DNA from: a cyanobacterium endosymbiont of Rhopalodia gibberula
GTDB lineage: Bacteria; Cyanobacteriota; Cyanobacteriia; Cyanobacteriales; Microcystaceae
Length of the DNA stretch: 64,000 nt
Direction of reading: 5' to 3'
Assembly (NCBI RefSeq): GCF_003574135.1
Contig: NZ_AP018341.1
Location: forward strand, 1,897,740-1,961,739
Shown here: one piece after another, positions 9,840 through 17,893 of the stretch
Numbering within the stretch: position 1 is the stretch's first letter
How the letters are laid out: every line of letters starts with the position of its first letter
Program-made: the position numbers and the translations under genes
The notes under the pieces: generated by a model
What the model was told of the DNA's origin: nothing
Seen by the model: the letters and a program-made list of their open reading frames with translations, nothing else
The model's database searches: none

Positions 9840-10538
9840 ATGACAACATTGTTAATTGCAGGAACAGATACAGAGTCCGGTAAAACCATTGTTACAGCTG
9901 CTTTAGCGGCTTATTGGCAAAAATATTATTCCCATCAACCTTTAGGGTTAATGAAACTGTTGCAAACAGGAGAAGGAGATTACCAATATTATCAGCGATT
10001 GTTTGCTGATTTCACCTTGGTACAAGTAGTTAATCCCTTGTCTTTTCAAACTCCTGTGGCTCCACCCATCGCAGCCCAACGCGAAGGACGATCCATTCCT
10101 TTACAAGAAGTTTGGCAAGATTTAGTTTCCTTGCAGCAAACATCTGATTTTATTTTAGTCGAAGGATTAGGGGGTTTGGGATCTCCACTAACTTGGGAGT
10201 TAACAGTCGCTGATTTAGCGAGAGAATGGCGGTTGTTGACAGTGTTAGTTGTTCCGGTGAAGTTAGGAGCGGTCGCCAAAGCAGTGGCTAATGTAGCCTT
10301 AGCCCGTCAAAGTAATGTTAAACTCAAAGGCATTGTTTTCAGCTGTTCTGAGTTTGTTTCTGAACAGGAATTAACCGATTGGATTCCTATAGAGTTAATT
10401 CAACAATTGACGGGAGTCCGAGTCTTAGGAATTCTACCTTATTTACCAGATATAAATGATCTCAATAGATTAGCTCAAGTTTCTTCTAATCTAGATTTGG
10501 AGTGTTTATTTGACAACCTTTTATTGTATAAAATATGA
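9840..10538 (+). CDS. bioD: Dethiobiotin synthase
   Basis: 232 residues from the ATG at 9840; a TTG four codons upstream is open but gives no better match. Catalyses ATP-dependent ring closure of 7,8-diaminopelargonate with CO2 to dethiobiotin, the penultimate step of biotin synthesis. The P-loop GTDTESGKT spans residues 8-16 at the N-terminus, as in Bio[15 protein letters not shown] corresponds to the conserved VEGAGG motif, and the hydrophobic [17 protein letters not shown] segment follows. Its stop overlaps the argS start as ATGA, so translation of the two genes is probably coupled. No other bio gene is in the window. Confidence 0.92.
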   Translation: MTTLLIAGTDTESGKTIVTAALAAYWQKYYSHQPLGLMKLLQTGEGDYQYYQRLFADFTLVQVVNPLSFQTPVAPPIAAQREGRSIPLQEVWQDLVSLQQTSDFILVEGLGGLGSPLTWELTVADLAREWRLLTVLVVPVKLGAVAKAVANVALARQSNVKLKGIVFSCSEFVSEQELTDWIPIELIQQLTGVRVLGILPYLPDINDLNRLAQVSSNLDLECLFDNLLLYKI

Positions 10539-12292
10539 CCTCTATTAGTAAACAATTAACCGAATATTTTTGTCAAGCATTAATTAATGCTTTCGGGACT
10601 GATTTTGCTGAAATTGATCCATTAGTAGTTCTAGTAAGTAATCCTAAGTTTGGAGATTATCAATCGAATATTGCTCTAGTTTTAGCTAAAAAATTAGGGA
10701 GAAATCCGAGAGATATCGCAAGAAAAATTATTGATAACTTAGCATTGGAAGAGTTAGGAGAACCCCCCACTATTGCTGGACCAGGATTTATTAATATCAG
10801 GCTGAAGATAACTTATCTTGAAAGTCAGCTTAAAGCAAGTCGATCTGATCCTCGTTTAGGCATAGAGAGAACTGACCTTTCCCAAAAGGTAATTGTTGAT
10901 TTTTCTAGTCCCAATATTGCTAAAGAGATGCATGTTGGACATCTACGATCTACTATTATCGGTGATTGTATTGCCCGAACTTTAGAATTTAGAGGTCATC
11001 AAGTTCTAAGACTCAATCATTTGGGAGATTGGGGAACACAATTTGGGATGTTAATTGCTTATTTAGGCGAAGTTTACCCTGATGCTTTAACCACAGCAGA
11101 TGCTTTAGATATTGGAGATTTAGGAGCATTTTACAAAAAAGCCAAACAACGCTTTGATAAAGATGAAAACTTTAAACAAACTGCTAGGAATAAAGTAGTT
11201 AAATTACAAGCCGGCGATGAAAAAACACGTCATGCTTGGCAATTATTATGTGATCAGTCCCGTCGGGAGTTTCAGGTCATTTATGATCGTTTAGATATTA
11301 AATTAACTGAACGAGGAGAGTCTTTTTATAATCCTTTCTTGGAAGATCTTGTTAAAGAATTAGACAAACAAGAGTTACTTAAAGAAGATGCAGGAGCGCA
11401 ATGTGTTTTTTTAGATGGATTTACTAATAAAGTAGGTGATCCTTTTCCCTTAATTATTCAAAAGTCTGATGGGGGTTATAACTATGCAACTAGTGATTTA
11501 GCTGCCTTAAAATACCGCATTGAAGAAGATAAAGCAGAACGAATTATTTATGTTACTGATGCTGGACAAGCTAATCATTTTGCCCAAGTTTTTCAGGTGG
11601 CTAGAAAAGCTAAAATAATTTCTGATCAGTTGGAGATTATTCATGTTCCTTTTGGTTTAGTTAAAGGAGAAGATGGCAAAAGATTAAAAACTCGTTCTGG
11701 AATAACAGTAAAACTACGAGACTTATTAGATGAAGCCGTTAATCATGCACGTCAAGATCTTGAAAAAAGACTGAAGAAAGAACAAAGAAAAGAGTCTATA
11801 GAGTTCATTGATAACGTTTCCCAAGTTGTTGGAATTAGTGCCGTTAAGTATGCAGATCTACGTCAAAATCGAACTAGTGATTATGTTTTTAGCTATGAAA
11901 AAATGCTAACATTGCAAGGGAATACAGCCCCTTATATGCTTTATGCTTATGCAAGGATACAAAGTATTAGTCGAGAGGGAAAAATTGATTTTCAGAAGTT
12001 AGAAAAAGATATTGAGATTACTCTTAATGAAGACACTGAGATTGATCTAGGAAAATACTTATTACAGTTAAGCGAAGTGATTAAGGAAGTTGAAAAAACT
12101 TTACTCCCTAATCGTTTATGTGATTACCTATATGAACTAAGTAAAAAGTTTAATCGGTTTTATGAAAATTGTCCAGTCCTTAAATCAGAAGAAGTTTTGA
12201 AAACATCTCGTTTATTACTGTGTGATTTAACAGCAAGAACTCTAAAATTAGGTTTGTCTTTGTTGGGTATTTCTGTTTTGGAAAGAATGTAA
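10535..12292 (+). CDS. argS: Arginyl-tRNA synthetase
   Basis: 585 residues, normal length. Charges tRNA-Arg. It has the class I signature HVGHLRST (residues 133-140) and the N-terminal ArgRS additional domain with [18 protein letters not shown]. The KMSKS counterpart is [12 protein letters not shown], a relaxed form usual in ArgRS. The DALR anticodon-binding domain at the C-terminus includes [17 protein letters not shown] and a terminal [14 protein letters not shown]. The start overlaps bioD by 4 bp. Nothing recognisable follows for 1.4 kb. Confidence 0.96.
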   Translation: MTSISKQLTEYFCQALINAFGTDFAEIDPLVVLVSNPKFGDYQSNIALVLAKKLGRNPRDIARKIIDNLALEELGEPPTIAGPGFINIRLKITYLESQLKASRSDPRLGIERTDLSQKVIVDFSSPNIAKEMHVGHLRSTIIGDCIARTLEFRGHQVLRLNHLGDWGTQFGMLIAYLGEVYPDALTTADALDIGDLGAFYKKAKQRFDKDENFKQTARNKVVKLQAGDEKTRHAWQLLCDQSRREFQVIYDRLDIKLTERGESFYNPFLEDLVKELDKQELLKEDAGAQCVFLDGFTNKVGDPFPLIIQKSDGGYNYATSDLAALKYRIEEDKAERIIYVTDAGQANHFAQVFQVARKAKIISDQLEIIHVPFGLVKGEDGKRLKTRSGITVKLRDLLDEAVNHARQDLEKRLKKEQRKESIEFIDNVSQVVGISAVKYADLRQNRTSDYVFSYEKMLTLQGNTAPYMLYAYARIQSISREGKIDFQKLEKDIEITLNEDTEIDLGKYLLQLSEVIKEVEKTLLPNRLCDYLYELSKKFNRFYENCPVLKSEEVLKTSRLLLCDLTARTLKLGLSLLGISVLERM

Positions 12293-13693
12293 CGAAACTT
12301 TTAGTCCTTCTAGACTAGCTGCAACAACATGGATAATCAATAAATAAAAATTTTGGAAATTATTGGCTACCCATTTATCACATTCAGTCCAGAAAGACTA
12401 TACAATAAGTTTTTAGATGAAATTTATATTTTCAAAAACGTCGACATCTATTAAAACATTAGGAATTAATTTAATTTTTGAGAAATTATGTTTTTTTTAA
12501 AAGTAAAAAAATAAACAATAATTTTAGCAGTCCGAAAACTTATTTTCTTTTATTATAATTAATTTAATACTTTAAACTAAAACTAAAATAATTATATTTT
12601 TTCACTAAGTAGATAGTTATTAATGATAATAACCTTCATGATTTTATTTATGAATAAGAGAATTAATTGCAAATTATATTAGTAATTACTCAAAGTTATT
12701 ACAGGTAAGATGATGATAGATTAGTTCCGCCGTGATATAACCTCTAACATAAAAGTATTACAATACTTTTATGTTATTGAAATTAACTTTTAAAAAGTTG
12801 AGTATCTTGAAAAATGTATGTTCAATTTTTTATCTTGTCAAGTCATTATTTCCTTATGAAATTTGGCTAAAAATATGAGCAATAACACAAATTTTACAAG
12901 TTTTTTTATTAAAAAAAATAATATTTACTGTTTTAAAATACATTTTTAAATCCTTAAATTAACCGATGGATATTTGCTGCTCTGAATTAATTCAACAATA
13001 TATTGAAAATACAACGATTAATCAGCTTTAAATTGACATTCAATTGCTTTTATCGAGAGAACCCCATACAATCCATACTTTTAAAAAGTTACCAATCCAT
13101 GACAACTATACAAATTTCTCAGTTATCGTCAGGAACTTTAGCTTGCAAATTTTTTCAAAAATCTTTCGCAATTTGAGACTCCCAGTGACGTTATTGTAAT
13201 CGTAAACTGGATAATACTGACCATATCTTAGGAAGCATCATGACAGTCTAATTTTTAGAGTAGGCTCACGCAAAACTAATAAAATTAGTTGACGAAACCA
13301 CTCTTAGCCTTGGAAGTTACCTGATTTTAGAAAGTAGTTATACATAAACTTGCCAAAAACCGTCTAAAAAAGCAACTATATTTGTTTTTTTGGAAAAATA
13401 TTGTACTATAATAGCGGATTAACCACAACCATTTAGTAAAAGCGATTTATGCTCTTTCGAATTTCCAGAATTTATGTTTACTAACTGAATGCGGTGGCTT
13501 ACTGTCTAAAAAAGAAATCAAATTAATTGGAAAAATTATTAAATAAATCATCGATAATCAGTAATTGTTGCAGTAATTGAAGTGTCACGTTTTTATGTTT
13601 AAAAAACCTAAATTAGGACTACCTTTAGTGTAGGGAGTTACTTGTAACGGAGGAACTTTCGACTTTATACTACCTTTTAGGTAAACTTAAATT
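12293..13693. other. Decayed region with coding traces on the plus strand
   Basis: No intact gene. Plus-strand fragments look like former coding sequence: IIGYPFITFSPERLYNKFLD at about 12358-12450; MTTIQISQLSSGTLACKFFQ at 13098; KLIKLVDETTLSLGSYLILE at about 13275; ALSNFQNLCLLTECGGLLSK at about 13450; and GGTFDFILPFR just before 13680. They lie in order in more than one frame, broken by stops. I could not name the family. A 15-bp hairpin is at 12745-12776. Confidence 0.4.
12745..12776. repeat. Inverted repeat, 15-bp arms
   Basis: Arms 12745-12759 and 12762-12776 are exact complements with only 2 nt between them. The DNA is AT-rich and no T-run follows on the plus strand. Isolated hairpin in decayed DNA. 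Confidence 0.45.
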
Positions 13694-14527
13694 ATGACAA
13701 ATTCAGTAAAAGTAGATAGCAATTTTCTAATTAAAACAATAGGCTTTTCTTTAATTGTTATTTCTATTTCCGTACAATCAAGCGTGATGGCTCAGTCTAA
13801 TAACTATAATGTACCTACGAACTCCGCTGACATTATTATTGAAACTGCTCCATCGAATTCTTCCTCTCCTACACCTTTTAATGCTAATTCAGGAAACGAA
13901 CGGTTTATCTGTCAGTTAGAAAGAGGTAGATATACCGTTATGTACTATCCTCAAAATCAAGACCGTTGGCCTTATCCTTGGGCAATTCCCAGTGATTTAG
14001 AGAATGGTTGGACGGCACAACGACGTTGTAATGAAATTAGTCGTCGTCTAGAAATGTATCGACCTGATGGATTATTAGAATTAAAAACAGGAAGAGAAAA
14101 TAACTACGACACTATCTGTGTTACCACTCAACAAGACCGCTCGTGTAGGATTGTTCTGACCATTCCTCCTAATCAAAATCCTGAGATTACTCGCAATAAA
14201 ATTTTCCAAACTTTAATAGCGGCAGAAGAAGGACAATATACCCAAGGCGTTAATGCTTTTACTGACAGTAAAACTAGTGGGTCGATCATCAATCAATTTG
14301 GTCGAATTTTTAATGATAATTTATCCCGACAGAATAATTTATCTCCCTCAAATAATGCCATCAACTTACGACCTTTTCTTGATCCAAGTGATGGAGGAAC
14401 AGGTTTCAAACTACTAAATAATTCCACCACTCCTGCTCTTACTCCCACTCCTGTTCGAACAAACCCCTCTAGTCTTTGGATGTTAGATCTAGATAAATTC
14501 AGATTAAGAATAGACTCAATTCCTTAG
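13694..14527 (+). CDS. Secreted COP23-domain protein
   Basis: 277 residues. A signal peptide with a hydrophobic stretch (residues about 12-31, IKTIGFSLIVISISVQSSVMA) suggests export to the periplasm or membrane. Residues about 68-190 match the circadian oscillating protein COP23 family: FICQLERGRYTVMYYP, WPYPWAIPSDL, WTAQRRCNEISRRLEMYRPD, and paired cysteines in YDTICVTT and DRSCRIVLT. The four cysteines could form two disulfides. COP23 was described as a circadian-regulated membrane protein in a unicellular diazotroph; its biochemical role is unknown. The tail after residue 200 is Asn/Pro/Ser/Thr-rich and poorly conserved in appearance. Convergent with the next gene. Confidence 0.75.
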   Translation: MTNSVKVDSNFLIKTIGFSLIVISISVQSSVMAQSNNYNVPTNSADIIIETAPSNSSSPTPFNANSGNERFICQLERGRYTVMYYPQNQDRWPYPWAIPSDLENGWTAQRRCNEISRRLEMYRPDGLLELKTGRENNYDTICVTTQQDRSCRIVLTIPPNQNPEITRNKIFQTLIAAEEGQYTQGVNAFTDSKTSGSIINQFGRIFNDNLSRQNNLSPSNNAINLRPFLDPSDGGTGFKLLNNSTTPALTPTPVRTNPSSLWMLDLDKFRLRIDSIP

Positions 14528-14587
14528 TATCGATAGTTAAACCAGATAAATAAAGTCTGTCTAGGTAAGTTTTTTAAGTCTTAAAGG

Positions 14588-14613
14588 GGGTTAATTACAA
14601 TTGTGATTAACCC
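14588..14613. terminator. Bidirectional hairpin between convergent genes
   Basis: GGGTTAATTACAA at 14588-14600 pairs with 14601-14613 with one wobble position. It lies between the stops of the COP23 gene and the convergent hypothetical gene. T-rich flanks are weak. Confidence 0.4.
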
Positions 14614-14618
14614 TAAGT

Positions 14619-15305
14619 TTACTGGGCTAATTTTTGATAAACAGCAGCTCTCAGCTTAGTATATAACTGGGAAGAGTCTGAATGGGGAATAAATTGGTGA
14701 ATCGAACGCTCAGACTTTATTTTTTTTGACTTTGTGTTTAATGAAACAAATTCATCAACTGGCAGTTCTCTCTCTAAAGTCCCGTTATTGAAATTAATAG
14801 TTGTAGGGGACAATTCCAATGTTTGGGGTATATCTTGAGAAAACTGAGTTAATCTGCGTATTGCTAAAGAATTTAGGTTTTTTAAAAGTTTACGCTGAAT
14901 ATCTTTTTTATCGGGTTGATCAACTTTCTTAGTTTCTTGAAACTTTGTGGTTGAAGATTGAGGCTCAATTTTGTCAATATTTTCTTTATTAACAAAAACA
15001 TTTCGACAGATAAATCGTTCAAATTCATGAGGAAAGTGAAAGGTAGGGTGTCCTCTTCGTTTCCACAGACGAAGAATATGATCAACAGAAACTGCTTTGT
15101 AACGTCCTTGATACAAAGCTTCAATAATTGCCAAACGAACCCAGTACTTCGAACAAGAGGTCAACCAGTAGTCAATATACTCAGCTGGAGAACGTTCTTG
15201 CAGATCAAATCCGTAACAGTCTAGTAATACTGCCATTTGGGTTATGGTTTTGTTATCAGACTGTAGCACAGATTCCACGGGGTCTATTGAGCAACTCACT
15301 TTCAA
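14619..15305 (-). CDS. Conserved cyanobacterial hypothetical protein
   Basis: 228 residues. The N-terminal half (WVRLAIIEALYQGRYKAVSV, then DHILRLWKRRGHPTFHFPHEFERFICRNVF) is the conserved part. It resembles a family common in cyanobacteria in which a helix-turn-helix-like segment precedes an LWxRRGxPxxHFxxEFERL motif. The basic RLWKRRG stretch could contact nucleic acid, but this is inference and no function is known to me. The remainder is polar, charged and probably disordered, with a conserved-looking end QLYTKLRAAVYQKLAQ. No partner genes are adjacent apart from the convergent COP23 gene. Confidence 0.7.
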   Translation of the reverse strand: MKVSCSIDPVESVLQSDNKTITQMAVLLDCYGFDLQERSPAEYIDYWLTSCSKYWVRLAIIEALYQGRYKAVSVDHILRLWKRRGHPTFHFPHEFERFICRNVFVNKENIDKIEPQSSTTKFQETKKVDQPDKKDIQRKLLKNLNSLAIRRLTQFSQDIPQTLELSPTTINFNNGTLERELPVDEFVSLNTKSKKIKSERSIHQFIPHSDSSQLYTKLRAAVYQKLAQ

Positions 15306-15999
15306 AGAGGATTATCTCTTGAGGCTAATCAAGTTAATTGTAATTTTATTCTAGAGCATTTAAACTGGAATTTAGTCTCCTTATTTTTTAAAAAGTTTGG
15401 TTATTCATTAATTAAGCAACTTTGAGTTAGTTTCATAATACATAGTGGTTGCTTTATTTGTTCCAAAAAATACATATTTGACATTATTTTTCAATACATA
15501 ACCTCTAATTCCCTTAAATCCTCAAACAACTTTGGAGAATATATCTTTTCAAAAAGGAATTTTCGTAACCTAAATGATTAACATTTACTCTGACCAAATG
15601 AAGGCTGAGTCCCAATAAATAAAGCCGGCTGCGCCTGTAAATATTTATCATAATGGTTAAACTTTGACTAGAAAATATCTAATAAACTAATTCTTTGAAA
15701 GTTAAAGTATCTTTGTTTTTCTTATTTTTAAACATTTTATCCTTAGGAATAAAAGAAGACAAAATTAGTCGATGTTGGAAGACGACATTTTAGACGATTT
15801 ATCCAAAATAAATGATTAAAAATGGTATTTCAATAGCAAAAATAAAGTTAATACCTCGTAAAAGTAGTAAATTTTTACTTATATATGTATATCTACTGTA
15901 TATGTATATTTATGGAATTTTAACACCACTATCGGAATAGTTGAACTTTTTGTGTAAAAGGAATAAATATGAAGATACAAAATTTAGGTAGATGAAAAA
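15306..15999. other. AT-rich gap upstream of cobB
   Basis: 0.69 kb. A short minus-strand coding trace, QAQPALFIGTQPSFGQS, at about 15580-15640 continues after a frame change as NVNHLGYENSFLKRYIL. It may be the end of a dead gene; family not recognised. No other structure. Confidence 0.4.
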
Positions 16000-17436
16000 G
16001 TGGTATTAATGATTGCAGGCGATCGCAGTGGCGTAGGAAAGACAACGGTCACCCTAGCACTACTTGCTTTTTTAGCATCTCAAAAACACCAAGTACAATC
16101 GTTTAAAGTAGGGCCTGATTATATTGACCCAATGTTTCACACTGCCATTACTGGCCGTCCCTGTCGTAATTTAGACCCCATTCTAACCTCCGAAACTTAT
16201 GTTCAATTATCTTTTACTAAACACTGCCAGGGGGTTGAATATGCTTTAGTCGAAGGAGTAATGGGTTTATTTGACGGTATTCCTTGTAAAAAGACAGATG
16301 ACACAAGGCTTAAGGGAGCAATGAGAAAAACTTCTGAGAAAATAAGATCGCTAGATTATGGGAGTACGGCTCATATTGCTCGACTTTTAAACATCCCTGT
16401 GGTTCTTGTGATTGATTGTTCTCATTTATCGGGGTCAGTAGCCGCAATCACTCACGGTTACAGTTCTCTTGATCCTCATATTGATCTAGTAGGAGTCATT
16501 TTAAATAGGGTTGGTAGCAATCGCCACCTTCACTTACTCCAACAGTCTCTAGATACCCTTAATATCCCTATTCTGGGAACCCTACGTCGTCAGGACGATC
16601 TAACAATTCCTTCTCGACACCTCGGTTTAATCCCCACCACTGAACTAACTCACTTAGAGTCTTTATTTCGACAACTTGCCTACCTAGCCCAAACTTCTTT
16701 TAATTGGCAGTATCTCTTACCATTACTTACCCCCTCTCCTCTTGATTTCCTTACCTCTTCACCCCTTCATCCTCTCATTCATTCCCCTCCCATAAAAATT
16801 GCCGTAGCTAGCGATCAAGCTTTCAATTTTTACTATCAAGACAATCTAGATATTTTACAAACCTTAGGCGCACAGCTTATTCCTTGGAGCCCCCTAGAGG
16901 ATGAAAACTTACCTAAAAATATTCATGGTCTCTATTTCGGGGGAGGGTTTCCTGAAATGTTTGCTCAAGATCTCTCAAGGAATTGTCGGGGACGAGAAGC
17001 AGTAAAAGCCGCGATTATTAGTGAAATTCCTACCTATGCTGAATGTGGGGGGTTGATGTATCTCTGTCAGCAAATCATTGATTTTCAAGCCCAAAAATGG
17101 CCAATGGTAGGAATACTACCAACCACGGCCATAATGAAAAAAAATCTGATCTTGGGTTATCGTCAAGCCACTGCTCTACAAAATAGTCCTTTGTTAACCA
17201 TCGGACAGACAATTTGGGGACACGAATTTCACCGTTCACACTTAACTATTGTATCCAAAAATCCCTTATTTTCTATGCAAAATTGGAGATATAACTCGCT
17301 TAAAGTGAAAGAAGGCTGGAAAATGCATAAACTACACGCTTCCTATATTCATCTTCATTTTGGTGAATATTCTGATTTTCTCAGAAAATTTTTAGGTCAC
17401 TGTCTTGATTTTTTGAGGTCAAGTAAGCTAGGCTGA
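16000..17436 (+). CDS. cobB/cbiA: Cobyrinate a,c-diamide synthase
   Basis: 478 residues from GTG, with AGGTAG about 9 nt upstream; an in-frame ATG three codons later lacks a spaced ribosome site. It amidates the a and c side chains of cobyrinate in corrin synthesis using glutamine and ATP. N-terminal dethiobiotin-synthetase-like ATPase: P-loop GDRSGVGKTT (residues 7-16), KVGPDYIDPMFH, VEGVMGLFDG. C-terminal class I amidotransferase: GLYFGGGFPEMFA, nucleophile Cys in YAECGGLMYL, GYRQA, GHEFHRSHL. At about residues 244-266 a Ser/Pro/Leu/His-rich linker (LTPSPLDFLTSSPLHPLIHS) is encoded by a pyrimidine-rich tract, a low-complexity linker often seen in cyanobacterial proteins. One HIP1 octamer (GCGATCGC) lies at 16019. 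No other cobalamin gene is in the window. Confidence 0.92.
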   Translation: MVLMIAGDRSGVGKTTVTLALLAFLASQKHQVQSFKVGPDYIDPMFHTAITGRPCRNLDPILTSETYVQLSFTKHCQGVEYALVEGVMGLFDGIPCKKTDDTRLKGAMRKTSEKIRSLDYGSTAHIARLLNIPVVLVIDCSHLSGSVAAITHGYSSLDPHIDLVGVILNRVGSNRHLHLLQQSLDTLNIPILGTLRRQDDLTIPSRHLGLIPTTELTHLESLFRQLAYLAQTSFNWQYLLPLLTPSPLDFLTSSPLHPLIHSPPIKIAVASDQAFNFYYQDNLDILQTLGAQLIPWSPLEDENLPKNIHGLYFGGGFPEMFAQDLSRNCRGREAVKAAIISEIPTYAECGGLMYLCQQIIDFQAQKWPMVGILPTTAIMKKNLILGYRQATALQNSPLLTIGQTIWGHEFHRSHLTIVSKNPLFSMQNWRYNSLKVKEGWKMHKLHASYIHLHFGEYSDFLRKFLGHCLDFLRSSKLG

Positions 17437-17488
17437 ATACAGTTAGGTTTTGAGATAAACCATTTAGGCAGTAAAGGAGGTGATGCCC

Positions 17489-17560
17489 ATGACAGAAAGT
17501 AGTGAAAGTATGGGTCTCCCGATTGAAGTTAGCCAGCTGTGCGCCGGAGCTGTTCTCTAG
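17489..17560 (+). CDS. Putative 23-residue peptide
   Basis: The peptide runs MTESSESMGLPIEV then SQLCAGAVL, 23 residues and a TAG. It is preceded by TAAAGGAGGTGAT, which complements the 3' end of 16S rRNA (GATCACCTCCTTT) over about 11-12 nt; AGGAGG lies 8 nt before the ATG at 17489. A second in-frame ATG two codons upstream overlaps the ribosome site. The composition (17 of 72 bases are A, many G/C) differs from the flanks. The peptide is acidic at the N-terminus with a hydrophobic C-terminus and one cysteine. I do not recognise a family. It could be a free micropeptide or a leader peptide for a downstream signal. Confidence 0.5.
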   Translation: MTESSESMGLPIEVSQLCAGAVL

Positions 17561-17650
17561 CAGTTAGTTTCGCAATAGTGTAACTGTTGTTAGTTTTCCT
17601 TCCGGCAGTTAGGTTTCGATCAAAAGATCCCCCTCTGAAATAACCCCAAT

Positions 17651-17702
17651 AACCCCAGCTAGTTTTACTCCTTAACACGAATGAGTAAGATTAGCTGGGG
17701 TT
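17651..17702 (+). terminator. Strong hairpin ending the mini-ORF cassette
   Basis: Arms 17651-17670 and 17683-17702 pair over 20 positions with two wobbles around a 12-nt loop; the outer 11 bp (AACCCCAGCTA) are perfect. The following CTGACTTTCT is only modestly T-rich. Confidence 0.5.
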
Positions 17703-17801
17703 CTGACTTTCTCGGTAAAGGTAGTCAAGATTATTTAAAAAATTTTAATATCAAAAAAGATAATCATAAGATAGCTAAAACAAAAGATAAACTTATGTAC
17801 A

Positions 17802-17828
17802 TTGTTATCCAAAAAAGCTGTGTATAAT
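17802..17828 (+). promoter_or_regulatory. Candidate promoter of the porin gene
   Basis: TTGTTA at 17802-17807 and TATAAT at 17823-17828 with a 15-bp spacer, giving a leader of about 58 nt before the porin ATG. The -10 is perfect; the spacer is short. Confidence 0.45.
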
Positions 17829-17893
17829 GAAATGAGAAGTAAGACTATGAGACTTTTTGTAGTCAATCTATAAGGTGTGAGGAAAAGCTGAAA

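Larger units (their letters stand above)
17471..17702 (+). other. GC-rich expression cassette: ribosome site, mini-ORF, hairpin
   Basis: Between cobB and the porin gene lies a stretch visibly richer in GC than other intergenic DNA. It starts with a near-perfect Shine-Dalgarno sequence (17473-17484), contains a 23-codon frame, and ends in a strong hairpin (17651-17702). Such retention in a decaying genome suggests a functional transcript, either a small-protein mRNA or a structured RNA. I do not recognise it as a known riboswitch or RNA family. Confidence 0.5.

Noticed and set aside
17471-17702. Cobalamin riboswitch next to cobB
   Set aside because: No B12-box (AGCCAGGAGACCTGCC type) and the element is downstream of cobB; the resemblance is limited to a short AGCCAG.
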